Shown: in pieces, positions 1-5,851 of the stretch | Numbering within the stretch: position 1 is the stretch's first letter | How the letters are laid out: every line of letters begins with the position of its first letter | NCBI GenBank assembly: GCA_040265115.1 | Contig: JBDQGZ010000125.1 | Location: forward strand, 1-5,975 | Direction: 5' to 3' | Source: M55B157 sp040265115 | GTDB lineage: Bacteria; Actinomycetota; Actinomycetes; S36-B12 | Length of the DNA: 5,975 nucleotides | Program-made: the position numbers and the translations under genes | Notes under the pieces: model-generated | Databases searched by the model: none | What the model saw: the letters and a program-made list of their open reading frames with translations, nothing else | Told to the model about the DNA's origin: nothing

Positions 1-1
1 A

Positions 2-289
2 TGCCGGGTGACCGAACCCGATCGAGGTTCAGACCTGTCGCTCGATATCGGCTTGCTCGCGGCAGCTCCGCGCGCCGTTCGGACCCGGGTCCTCCGCCGC
101 GCCGCGATCGAATCGGGGGCTATCGCTGCTGCGTTGACCCGGGATCACATCACGTCCGTCGAGGCTCTCATCAGCGATTGGCATGGGCAGGGGCCGGTGG
201 ATCTGCCGGGCGCCCTCCGTGCGAGCCGGCGATGTGGGAGGCTTCACCTTGACCGCAGCGAACCTCTCGGGAGTCACCCTCGTGCATAG
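2..289 (+). CDS. tilS: tRNA(Ile)-lysidine synthetase, C-terminal fragment (5' end outside window)
   Basis: This frame is open from the window edge to a TAG at 287-289, giving about 95 residues. It matches the end of actinobacterial TilS: an all-alpha stretch with the family-like pieces RTRVLRRAA, DWHGQGPVDLPG and RRCGRL. TilS uses ATP to attach lysine to the wobble cytidine of tRNA-Ile(CAU), so that AUA is read as isoleucine. The N-terminal PP-loop ATPase domain with its SGGxDS motif lies upstream and cannot be checked here. The GTG at 8-10 is internal, not a start. The next gene, hpt, overlaps this end, and tilS-hpt-ftsH is a common actinobacterial order that supports the call. The identification rests on remembered family sequence and on context, because no catalytic motif is in view. 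Confidence 0.85.
   Translation, partial: CRVTEPDRGSDLSLDIGLLAAAPRAVRTRVLRRAAIESGAIAAALTRDHITSVEALISDWHGQGPVDLPGALRASRRCGRLHLDRSEPLGSHPRA
269..273 (+). promoter_or_regulatory. Shine-Dalgarno sequence for the preferred hpt start
   Basis: GGGAG lies 8 bases before GTG 282. A competing GGGAGG at 236-241 lies 7 bases before an in-frame TTG at 249. Both sit inside the tilS coding sequence, so the start of hpt is not settled by the ribosome binding site alone. Confidence 0.5.
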
Positions 290-836
290 CGATCACGTGA
301 ACGGCGATCTCGCCGCCGTGCTGTTGACCGATGACCAGATTCAGGCGCGACTTGCGGAGGTTGCCGCGCAGGTCGATAGCGACTATGCAGGCCGCGAACT
401 CCTGCTCGTCGGGGTGTTGAAGGGCGCGGTCATCGTCATGGCTGACTTCATGCGGCACCTGAAGTCGCAGGTGTCCACCGACTGGATGGCTGTGTCGAGT
501 TACGGCTCCGGCACGACCTCCTCGGGCGTCGTACGCATCCTGAAGGATCTCGATATCGACCTCGTCGGCCGTGATGTCCTCATCGTCGAGGACATCCTCG
601 ACACGGGCCTGACCCTGTCGTGGTTGATGAGCAACCTCCGGTCGCGAGGACCTGCCTCGGTGGAGGTGTTCACCTTCCTACGCAAGCCCGACGCCGTCCA
701 GGTCCCCATCACCCCAAAGTACGTCGGTTTCGACATCCCCAACGAGTTCGTGGTGGGCTATGGCCTCGACTATGCGGAGCGCTACCGCAACCTTCGCGAG
801 GTCGCGGTCCTGCGCCCCGAGGTCTACAACCACTAG
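282..836 (+). CDS. hpt: hypoxanthine (guanine) phosphoribosyltransferase
   Basis: This cytoplasmic purine salvage enzyme transfers the phosphoribosyl group of PRPP to hypoxanthine or guanine, giving IMP or GMP. From GTG 282 the protein has 184 residues, the usual bacterial length. Visible motifs are VLKG (45-48, pyrophosphate-binding loop), the flexible loop SYGSGT (73-78), the PRPP-binding signature VEDILDTGLT (102-111) and the purine-binding region YVGFDIPNEFVVGYGLDY (147-164), where K146 and D163 correspond to base-recognition residues of HGPRTs. GTG 282 is chosen because the protein then begins close to the LLT..QI segment, as in relatives, and a GGGAG lies 8 bases upstream. It overlaps the tilS stop by 8 bases, so the two are probably translationally coupled. 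A TTG at 249 with a better GGGAGG 7 bases upstream would add 11 residues. An in-frame ATG at 183 lies deep in tilS and is unlikely. Confidence 0.95.
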   Translation: MHSDHVNGDLAAVLLTDDQIQARLAEVAAQVDSDYAGRELLLVGVLKGAVIVMADFMRHLKSQVSTDWMAVSSYGSGTTSSGVVRILKDLDIDLVGRDVLIVEDILDTGLTLSWLMSNLRSRGPASVEVFTFLRKPDAVQVPITPKYVGFDIPNEFVVGYGLDYAERYRNLREVAVLRPEVYNH

Positions 837-865
837 GGGCCTGCCGAGGGGTTTTCCTCAGGGGA

Positions 866-891
866 CCTGATCAGTCCGGCCCTGATCAGTC
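866..891 (+). repeat. Two 11-base direct repeats, each containing the palindrome CTGATCAG
   Basis: CCTGATCAGTC occurs at 866-876 and again at 881-891, a period of 15 bases. Each copy contains the perfect 8-base palindrome CTGATCAG (867-874 and 882-889). The second copy ends 38 bases before the ftsH -10-like hexamer. Paired palindromes upstream of a promoter can be an operator, but this motif does not match HspR/HAIR, the CIRCE element or LexA boxes as I know them. A role is inferred only from position and symmetry. Confidence 0.55.
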
Positions 892-929
892 GGCCCCGAG
901 CGGCCGGCGCGGAACGCCCACCCCCGGTG

Positions 930-935
930 TACCGT
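930..935 (+). promoter_or_regulatory. Candidate -10 element of the ftsH promoter
   Basis: TACCGT fits the actinobacterial housekeeping -10 pattern TANNNT. It ends 10 bases before the ftsH ATG at 946, so transcription would begin about 0-4 bases before the start codon. No recognisable -35 hexamer is seen around 907-912, which is common for actinobacterial promoters. The only purine-rich stretch before the ATG (AGG, 943-945) touches the start codon and cannot act as a normal Shine-Dalgarno. Together these suggest a leaderless or nearly leaderless ftsH mRNA. Confidence 0.5.
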
Positions 936-945
936 CATAGGCAGG

Positions 946-2907
946 ATGAACGTCAAGCGCCTGTTCCGTGGACCGATCTTCTGGGTCGGCATCGTCGTGC
1001 TGCTCGTGCTGCTCGGCTCCTCCATCATCTCCAGCCTTGGGGGCCCCACCCAGGTTGACACCAGCCAGGCGGTGTCCGATATCCAGGCCAATCGTGTGGC
1101 CGGCGCCACGATTATCGACCGAGATCAGGTCCTCGAACTCACCCTTCGCGACGGCAGCGAGATCGTCAGCCAGTACGTCGATGGCCAAGGTGTGCAGTTG
1201 CAGGAGCTGCTGCAGACGAAGGTCGACGCCGGACAGCTCCCGGACGGCTACAACATCGTCGTTCCGCAGGACAACATCCTCATCAGCCTGCTGTTCACGC
1301 TCCTGCCGTTCGCGCTCATCATCCTGCTGCTGTTCTTCTTCATGAGCCAGATGCAAGGCGGCGGCTCCCGATTGATGTCCTTTGGCAAGTCGAAGGCGAA
1401 GATCGTGTCCAAGGACATGCCGCAGACCACCTTCGCCGATGTCGCCGGAGCCGACGAGGCGGTCGAGGAACTTCACGAGATCAAGGACTTCCTATCCGAG
1501 CCCGCGAAGTTCCAGGCGGTTGGCGCCAAGATTCCCAAGGGCGTGCTGCTCTACGGCCCGCCGGGAACAGGCAAGACGCTGCTGGCTCGCGCCGTTGCTG
1601 GCGAGGCCGGCGTTCCCTTCTATTCCATCTCCGGCTCGGACTTCGTCGAGATGTTCGTCGGTGTCGGCGCCTCGCGAGTTCGGGATCTATTCGAACAGGC
1701 CAAGGCCAATGCTCCCGCGATCATCTTCGTCGACGAGATCGATGCGGTCGGTCGCCATCGCGGCGCCGGCCTCGGCGGTGGACATGACGAGCGAGAGCAG
1801 ACGCTCAACCAGATGCTGGTCGAGATGGACGGATTCGATGTCTCCAGCGGTGTCATCCTCATTGCGGCGACGAACCGTCCGGACATCCTCGACCCCGCGC
1901 TACTTCGGCCTGGCCGCTTCGATCGCCAGATCGCGGTCGAGCGCCCCGACCTGAACGGCCGCTACGAGATCTTGAAGGTGCACGCGAAGGGCAAACCCTT
2001 CGCTGAGGGTGTCGACCTGATGTCGGTCGCCCGCCGCACCCCCGGTTTCACGGGCGCAGATTTGGCGAATGTCCTGAACGAGGCGGCATTGTTGACTGCT
2101 CGCACCGGTGGGCAACTCGTTGATGATGAGGCGCTCGACGAGGCGATCGACCGGGTCATCGCCGGACCGCAGAAGCGCACTCGCATCATGGACGATCACG
2201 AGAAGGCGATCACGGCCTATCACGAAGGTGGGCACGCACTCGTCGCCGCCGCGCTCCCGGGGAACGACCCGGTACACAAGATCACGATCATGCCTCGCGG
2301 ACGTGCCCTCGGTTACACGATGGTGCTGCCCGATCAGGAAAAGTACTCCACGACGCGCAGCGAGATGCTCAATCAACTTGCCTACATGCTCGGCGGTCGC
2401 GCGGCGGAGGAATTGATCTTCCACGACCCGACGACGGGGGCATCCAATGACATCGAGAAGGCCACCGCGCTCGCCCGTGCCATGGTGACGCAGTTCGGGA
2501 TGACCGAACGGCTCGGTGCGATCCGCTACGGCCAAGAGCAGGGCGAGGTGTTCCTCGGCCGCGACATGGGACATGTGCGCGACTACTCCGAGGAGGTCGC
2601 CGGCGCGATCGACGAGGAGGTGCGCACCCTCATCGAGACCGCGCATCAGGAGGCCTACGACATCCTGGTGGAGAACCGGAACGTCCTCGACCGGCTCGTG
2701 CTCGAACTGCTCGAGAAGGAAACCCTGGATAAGGCTGAGGTCGAGGCGGTCTTCACCGATCTTCGCTTACGCGAGTCTCGCCCCGCCTGGACCGGCTCAT
2801 CCCAGCGCCGCCCGGATGAGCGCGGCCCGGTTCGAGTACCGTCGACGGAGTCGCCGAATGGTTCGGCGAACGGCTCGGTCAACGGCTCGGGCCCGACCCA
2901 CGACTGA
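946..2907 (+). CDS. ftsH: ATP-dependent zinc metalloprotease FtsH
   Basis: This is a membrane-anchored AAA+ protease that pulls damaged or regulatory membrane and cytosolic proteins into a hexameric chamber and degrades them. The 653 residues run in family order. TM1 spans about 11-31, an extracytoplasmic domain about 32-110, and TM2 about 111-133. The AAA+ module has Walker A GPPGTGKT (204-211), pore loop FVG (237-239), Walker B IIFVDEID (259-266) and the second region of homology from ATNRPD (308-313) to GRFD (323-326), with arginine fingers at R321 and R324. The M41 peptidase has HEGGH (426-430) and the third zinc ligand D502 in ASNDIEKAT. No key residue is missing. After about residue 610 the tail is polar and disordered-looking and ends in three NGSX repeats (638-649). 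It is shorter than the long mycobacterial tail. The ATG is the only sensible start and places TM1 at the N-terminus. The folate genes follow after 39 bases, so readthrough is possible. Confidence 0.98.
   Translation: MNVKRLFRGPIFWVGIVVLLVLLGSSIISSLGGPTQVDTSQAVSDIQANRVAGATIIDRDQVLELTLRDGSEIVSQYVDGQGVQLQELLQTKVDAGQLPDGYNIVVPQDNILISLLFTLLPFALIILLLFFFMSQMQGGGSRLMSFGKSKAKIVSKDMPQTTFADVAGADEAVEELHEIKDFLSEPAKFQAVGAKIPKGVLLYGPPGTGKTLLARAVAGEAGVPFYSISGSDFVEMFVGVGASRVRDLFEQAKANAPAIIFVDEIDAVGRHRGAGLGGGHDEREQTLNQMLVEMDGFDVSSGVILIAATNRPDILDPALLRPGRFDRQIAVERPDLNGRYEILKVHAKGKPFAEGVDLMSVARRTPGFTGADLANVLNEAALLTARTGGQLVDDEALDEAIDRVIAGPQKRTRIMDDHEKAITAYHEGGHALVAAALPGNDPVHKITIMPRGRALGYTMVLPDQEKYSTTRSEMLNQLAYMLGGRAAEELIFHDPTTGASNDIEKATALARAMVTQFGMTERLGAIRYGQEQGEVFLGRDMGHVRDYSEEVAGAIDEEVRTLIETAHQEAYDILVENRNVLDRLVLELLEKETLDKAEVEAVFTDLRLRESRPAWTGSSQRRPDERGPVRVPSTESPNGSANGSVNGSGPTHD
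2857..2892 (+). repeat. Three 12-base tandem repeats encoding NGSX at the FtsH C-terminus
   Basis: The 12-base units at 2857-2868, 2869-2880 and 2881-2892 follow the pattern AAyGGyTCGGnn and encode NGSA, NGSV and NGSG. Units two and three are identical over their first ten bases. The repeats lie in the non-conserved tail after the protease domain, so slippage could change their number without harming catalysis. Confidence 0.75.
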
Positions 2908-2946
2908 CGCGAGTTCGACCGCGACAACCCGAGAGGGCCTCCAGGC

Positions 2947-3567
2947 ATGAGTGACGACTCCGATATCGATCCGATCCGTCACACCGTGGAACCTCCAGCG
3001 CGCGCTCCCTTCGATGCGGAGCGCGCGGAGAACGCCGTCCGCGAACTGCTCCTTGCGATCGGTGAGGATCCGGATCGTGAAGGCTTGCGCAAGACCCCGG
3101 CTCGAGTCGCGCGCGCCTATGCGGAGATTTTTGCCGGGTTGCACATGGTCGGCGAGGACGTGCTCACGACGACCTTCGATGAGGGGCACGATGAACTCGT
3201 CCTTGTGCGCGATATTGAGGTGTACAGCACCTGCGAGCATCACCTCGTTCCCTTCCATGGGGTCGCCCATGTCGGCTACATCCCCGCTCAGGACGGTCGC
3301 ATCACCGGCCTGTCCAAGCTCGCTCGCCTCGTGGACGTCTACGCCAAGCGCCCGCAGGTCCAGGAGCGGCTCACCACCCAGATCGCCGATGCCCTCGAGC
3401 GGGTCCTCGAACCACGCGGCATCATCGTCGTGATCGAGTGCGAGCATCTGTGCATGTCCATGCGTGGCGTGCGCAAGCCGGGAGCAAAGACGGTGACCAG
3501 CACAGTGCGGGGTCAACTCGCTGAGCCAGCTACTCGCGCCGAAGCGATGTCGCTGATCCTGGGCTGA
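2947..3567 (+). CDS. folE: GTP cyclohydrolase I (FolE, type IA)
   Basis: This enzyme converts GTP to 7,8-dihydroneopterin triphosphate plus formate, the first committed step of tetrahydrofolate synthesis. The 206 residues have the normal length of a bacterial type IA enzyme. Zinc ligands are C96 and H99 in STCEHH and C169 in ECEHLCM. H98 and H167 occupy the positions of the catalytic-site histidines known from E. coli (H112, H179). The signature GLSKLARLVDVYAKRPQVQERLT (121-143) and the C-terminal RGVRKPGAKTVTS (173-185) are intact. The first 25 or so residues are acidic and variable, as is usual. ATG 2947 is preceded by GAGAGG (2931-2936) at a 10-base distance. It follows ftsH by 39 bases and precedes folP by 8, so it probably heads or lies within the folate operon. 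Because the three cysteine/histidine zinc ligands are present, a zinc-independent FolE2-type enzyme is excluded. Confidence 0.98.
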   Translation: MSDDSDIDPIRHTVEPPARAPFDAERAENAVRELLLAIGEDPDREGLRKTPARVARAYAEIFAGLHMVGEDVLTTTFDEGHDELVLVRDIEVYSTCEHHLVPFHGVAHVGYIPAQDGRITGLSKLARLVDVYAKRPQVQERLTTQIADALERVLEPRGIIVVIECEHLCMSMRGVRKPGAKTVTSTVRGQLAEPATRAEAMSLILG

Positions 3568-3575
3568 GTGCACCA

Positions 3576-4445
3576 GTGTCCTCGATGCGTCACCCACACG
3601 GACTGCCGGCGGATCTCGCCGCCCTCGAGCGCACCCTCGTCATGGGCGTGTTGAACGTCACCCCTGATTCCTTCTCCGATGGCGGCCGCTGGCTCGACCC
3701 GGCGATCGCGGTCGCGCACGGCACGCGTATGCATCGGGATGGAGCAGACATCGTCGATGTTGGCGGGGAGTCGACTCGCCCAGGCGCGCAGCGGATCAAT
3801 GCGGAAGAGGAACTCCAGCGGATTGTTCCTGTAGTCGCCGGATTGGTTGCGGCCGGAGTGCCGGTAAGTATTGACACCACCAGGCCCGATGTTGCTGCTG
3901 CTGCGCTGGAGGCCGGCGCCTGCCTGGTCAACGATGTCAGCGGGGGGCGCGCAGATCAGCAGATGCTGTCCTGGCTCGCTGGTGTCGAGGTCCCCTATGT
4001 CGCGATGCACTGGCGCGGCCCGAGTGATGTCATGGCGAGCCTCGCGGTCTATGACGATGTGGTGAGCGAGGTGGTGGCGGAACTTTCGGATCGACTTGAC
4101 GCGTTGGCCTCAGCCGGAGTCGATCTTGATCGAGTGGTGCTCGATCCGGGCATCGGATTCGCGAAGGAAGCCGACCACAACTGGGCGCTGCTGCGTGCTT
4201 TGGACGCTGTGCTCGCCCTAGGTCGTCCGGTGCTCGTCGGGGCGTCGCGCAAGCGGTTCCTCGGGGCGCTGCTCGCCGATGAGAGCGGGGAATCTCGGCC
4301 GGTAGAGCAGCGGGATTACGCCACCGACGCGATCAGCGCATTGGCGGCGGGCGCGGGTGCCTGGGGAGTGCGCGTGCATGATGTGCGTGGCAGTCGGGAT
4401 GCTGTTGCGGTCGCCGCTGCCTGGAGGGAGGGTCGCCAGCCATGA
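3576..4445 (+). CDS. folP: dihydropteroate synthase
   Basis: This enzyme joins 6-hydroxymethyl-7,8-dihydropterin pyrophosphate to p-aminobenzoate, making 7,8-dihydropteroate. It is the target of sulfonamides. The 289 residues form the expected TIM-barrel pterin-binding enzyme. Seen motifs are GVLNVTPDSFSDGG (24-37, with N27 for Mg/diphosphate), GESTRPG (64-70), SIDTTRP (98-103, D100), VND (118-120), VLDPGIGF (188-195, D190), GASRKRF (222-228, K226) and RVHDV (266-270, R266 and H268). Residues F33 and P69 sit at positions where sulfonamide-resistance changes occur in E. coli (F28, P64) and are the usual sensitive-type residues. GTG 3576 has no clear Shine-Dalgarno, and ATG 3585 (residue 4) is an equally good start. 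Either leaves folE 8-17 bases upstream, which suggests coupling to folE translation. The stop overlaps the folB start as ATGA. Confidence 0.97.
   Translation: MSSMRHPHGLPADLAALERTLVMGVLNVTPDSFSDGGRWLDPAIAVAHGTRMHRDGADIVDVGGESTRPGAQRINAEEELQRIVPVVAGLVAAGVPVSIDTTRPDVAAAALEAGACLVNDVSGGRADQQMLSWLAGVEVPYVAMHWRGPSDVMASLAVYDDVVSEVVAELSDRLDALASAGVDLDRVVLDPGIGFAKEADHNWALLRALDAVLALGRPVLVGASRKRFLGALLADESGESRPVEQRDYATDAISALAAGAGAWGVRVHDVRGSRDAVAVAAAWREGRQP
4423..4432 (+). promoter_or_regulatory. Strong Shine-Dalgarno for folB
   Basis: GGAGGGAGGG lies 9 bases before the folB ATG, inside the end of folP. It is the strongest ribosome binding site in the folate genes and supports independent initiation of FolB as well as coupling through the ATGA overlap. 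Confidence 0.7.
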
Positions 4446-4819
4446 ACGCGCATGACCGCATCGAAATCATCGGCCTGCGGGGCATCGGCCACCACGGTGT
4501 GTTCGACCATGAGCGCCGTGAAGGTCAGGAGTTCGTGGTCGATCTGAATCTCGAGGTCGATATGCGTGCCGCGGCAGCAAGCGATGACCTCGCCGACACC
4601 GTCGACTACGGAGCGATCGCCACTGATGTGCACGCGATTGTCACCGGTGAGCCGGTGGATCTGATCGAGACCCTCGCCGCCCGCATTGCTGAGGTGTGCC
4701 TCGCGCATTCAGGGGTGTGCGCGGTTGAGGTCGCGGTCCACAAGCCGCAGGCGCCGATCACCGTCCCCTTCGATGATGTGGTCGTTCGGATGCGCAGGAT
4801 CAAGGACGCCGACGCGTGA
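4442..4819 (+). CDS. folB: dihydroneopterin aldolase
   Basis: This cytoplasmic enzyme cleaves 7,8-dihydroneopterin to 6-hydroxymethyl-7,8-dihydropterin and glycolaldehyde, and supplies the FolK substrate. The 125 residues match the family length of about 120. Recognisable pieces are GIGHHGVFDHERREGQEFVVDL (14-35, with E24 matching E22 of the S. aureus enzyme), TVDYGAIA (53-60, Y56), LIETLAA (74-80, E76, which holds the pterin) and VHKPQAPI (99-106, K101, the catalytic lysine). All expected active-site residues are present. The ATG overlaps the folP stop by 4 bases, and the TGA overlaps the folK GTG by 4 bases. Some family members also epimerise the substrate or oxidise it to dihydroxanthopterin; the sequence does not allow those activities to be separated by eye. 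Confidence 0.96.
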   Translation: MNAHDRIEIIGLRGIGHHGVFDHERREGQEFVVDLNLEVDMRAAAASDDLADTVDYGAIATDVHAIVTGEPVDLIETLAARIAEVCLAHSGVCAVEVAVHKPQAPITVPFDDVVVRMRRIKDADA

Positions 4820-5298
4820 CGACTCGTGCAGTGCTGGCACTCGGGGCGAACGTCGGGGATCGCCTCGCCGCACTCCAGGGAGCTGTGGATGCGCTCGGCG
4901 CCCACGGTCAGGTCGAGGTGCTCGCGGTGTCGTCGGTGTATTCGACCGCGCCGGTGGGTGGGCCGGAGCAGGACGACTATCTCAACGCGGTGGTGCTCGT
5001 CGACACCGAACTCTCCCCGCATGAGCTCCTCGCCCTCGCTCAGCGCATCGAGGCTGATCATCACCGCACGCGTGAGGTTCGCTGGGGGCCGCGCACCCTG
5101 GATGTCGACCTCATCGCACTGCAGGATGCCGGGGGCGAGGTCCTCATGGACACCGCTGACCTGACCCTGCCGCATCCGCGGGCTTTCGAGCGGGCGTTCG
5201 TCTGTGTGCCCTGGACTGATGTCGAGCCTGAGCGCGCCCTTCCCGAGTTTGATGCTGCCGATGTACACCGGATAGAGGAGGAGTTGGTGATCCGGTGA
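4816..5298 (+). CDS. folK: 2-amino-4-hydroxy-6-hydroxymethyldihydropteridine pyrophosphokinase
   Basis: FolK moves pyrophosphate from ATP to 6-hydroxymethyl-7,8-dihydropterin and makes the FolP substrate. The 160 residues equal the usual single-domain HPPK length, so this is not a FolBK or FolKP fusion. Motifs in order are LALGANVGDR (7-16), VSSVYSTAPVGG (38-49), DYLNAVV (54-60), the adenine/Mg-binding core RIEADHHRTREVRWGPRTLDVDLI (77-100) with Mg-binding D96 and D98 and W90, and LPHPR (118-122, H120). GTG 4816 overlaps the folB stop as GTGA and has AAGGA at 4802-4806, 9 bases upstream. The protein aligns from residue 4 with HPPK, so the start is well placed. Its own stop overlaps the DUF3180 start, again as GTGA. 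Confidence 0.97.
   Translation: MTTRAVLALGANVGDRLAALQGAVDALGAHGQVEVLAVSSVYSTAPVGGPEQDDYLNAVVLVDTELSPHELLALAQRIEADHHRTREVRWGPRTLDVDLIALQDAGGEVLMDTADLTLPHPRAFERAFVCVPWTDVEPERALPEFDAADVHRIEEELVIR
5276..5283 (+). promoter_or_regulatory. Shine-Dalgarno for the DUF3180 gene
   Basis: AGGAGGAG lies within the end of folK. The distance from its last base to GTG 5295 is 11 bases, slightly long. A nearer GTG at 5287 is out of frame, so GTG 5295 remains the start. Confidence 0.55.
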
Positions 5299-5822
5299 TC
5301 AAGCGCACCTCGATCGCCTGGCTGATCGCGCTCGCCCTCATCGGTGTGGCCATCGGGTGGGTGCTGGTGCGGATCGTGGATGCGACAGTCGGCCGGATCC
5401 TGGGTGTCCCGACGCTGGCGAGCCTGGGGCTATGGGCGTTGGCGATCGGGGTGTTCCTCTGGGCGGTGATCAGTCGACCGCGATTGGTTCATCCGGATGA
5501 TCGGGGGAGAGGGCGCCGACCCGGATCATCACCGGCCTATGTCGCCACAGGGGATCCGCAGGCGCCACGGCATGGACATCCCGAGCGGATGCCGCCGCTC
5601 CTGGCGGCGCGAACAGCAGCGTTGGCGATGGCGGCCTCCCGCACTGGCGCGGTGATCGGGGGCTTCTATCTCGGAATTTTCGCCGCCCTCGTGGGAGTGA
5701 TCTCGACCCCGAGTGGCTCGGATTCGGCGACCGCGTCACTCATCGCGGTGGGAGCCTGCGTCGTGCTGGTGGGTTCGGCGATCTGGTTGGAATCGATGTG
5801 CCGCCTGCGCGGTGAAGATTAG
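5295..5822 (+). CDS. DUF3180 family membrane protein
   Basis: The function is unknown. The 175 residues carry four predicted membrane helices, at about 8-28, 43-60, 116-137 and 146-166. A hydrophilic, Arg/Pro/Gly-rich loop of about 40 residues (61-100) separates the first and second pairs. Family-like pieces are PLLAARTAALAMAASRTGAVIGGFYLG (100-126) and a closing helix ending in IWLESMCRL (163-171). DUF3180 proteins are known from actinobacteria, where the gene commonly follows folK. The positive residues at the N-terminus (KR at 3-4) and in the loop suggest both lie in the cytoplasm. Translation is coupled to folK through a GTGA overlap, so expression should track folate synthesis. No transporter, Nudix or enzymatic motif is seen, so any folate-related job is inference from position. 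Confidence 0.9.
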   Translation: MIKRTSIAWLIALALIGVAIGWVLVRIVDATVGRILGVPTLASLGLWALAIGVFLWAVISRPRLVHPDDRGRGRRPGSSPAYVATGDPQAPRHGHPERMPPLLAARTAALAMAASRTGAVIGGFYLGIFAALVGVISTPSGSDSATASLIAVGACVVLVGSAIWLESMCRLRGED

Positions 5823-5838
5823 GGCTCAGCCCACCCGC

Positions 5839-5844
5839 TAGGGT
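5839..5844 (+). promoter_or_regulatory. Candidate -10 element of a leaderless promoter
   Basis: TAGGGT matches TANNNT and ends exactly 7 bases before ATG 5852. This spacing places the transcription start at or next to the A of the ATG, the classic arrangement of actinobacterial leaderless genes. There is no Shine-Dalgarno between the two. It implies that the next gene starts its own transcript instead of being read only from the folate operon. Confidence 0.55.
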
Positions 5845-5851
5845 TCAGGCC

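Larger units (their letters stand above)
837..945 (+). other. hpt-ftsH intergenic region
   Basis: This is the longest non-coding stretch in the window. Near its left end, CCGAGG (844-849) can pair with CCTC-A-GG (856-862) across a GGTTTT loop. That is a short stem with one bulged base and no following T-tract, so it is at best a weak hairpin and I do not call it a terminator. Next comes a direct repeat of CTGATCAG palindromes (866-891). CCGGCC (876-881) and GGCCGG (902-907) form a further GC-rich inverted repeat. A -10-like hexamer at 930-935 precedes ftsH. The region probably separates the tilS-hpt unit from an ftsH transcript. Confidence 0.6.

Noticed and set aside
1..252. The 83-codon + frame starting with ATG at base 1
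   Set aside because: It is out of frame with the recognisable TilS C-terminus and has the Arg-rich composition typical of a wrong frame in GC-rich DNA.
844..862. Possible intrinsic terminator after hpt
   Set aside because: The stem is only six pairs with a bulge, and no T-tract follows. It may form a hairpin but does not meet the standard for a terminator.
886..1476. A 196-codon - strand frame covering the ftsH start and promoter region
   Set aside because: Its translation is low-complexity Gln/Glu/Asp-rich sequence antisense to the FtsH membrane segments, so it is a by-product of codon bias.
1900..2646. A 248-codon open frame on the - strand inside ftsH
   Set aside because: It is a shadow of the FtsH protease-domain coding sequence, with no recognisable motif and no upstream signals.
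2835..2845. A TACCGT -10-like hexamer in the ftsH tail that could drive folE
   Set aside because: It lies about 100 bases before folE, inside coding sequence, with no -35 partner. Such hexamers arise easily by chance in this composition.
2797..3597. A 266-codon open frame on the - strand across the ftsH end and folE
   Set aside because: It lies wholly antisense to two intact, strongly conserved genes and its translation resembles no family. Long antisense frames are expected in GC-rich DNA with biased third positions.
3576..4445. Sulfonamide-resistance form of dihydropteroate synthase
   Set aside because: Positions equivalent to E. coli F28 and P64 carry the usual F33 and P69, and there is no inserted residue near the ESTRPG motif. 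It looks like an ordinary housekeeping folP and not a sul-type gene.
5467..5476. A third copy of TGATCAGTCG inside the DUF3180 gene
   Set aside because: It shares 10 bases with the ftsH upstream repeat, but it lies mid-gene without a second copy or any promoter nearby, so it is probably chance.
5822..5832. Hairpin GGGC-TCA-GCCC after the DUF3180 stop
   Set aside because: The stem has four pairs with a 3-base loop and no T-tract. This is too weak to call a terminator.
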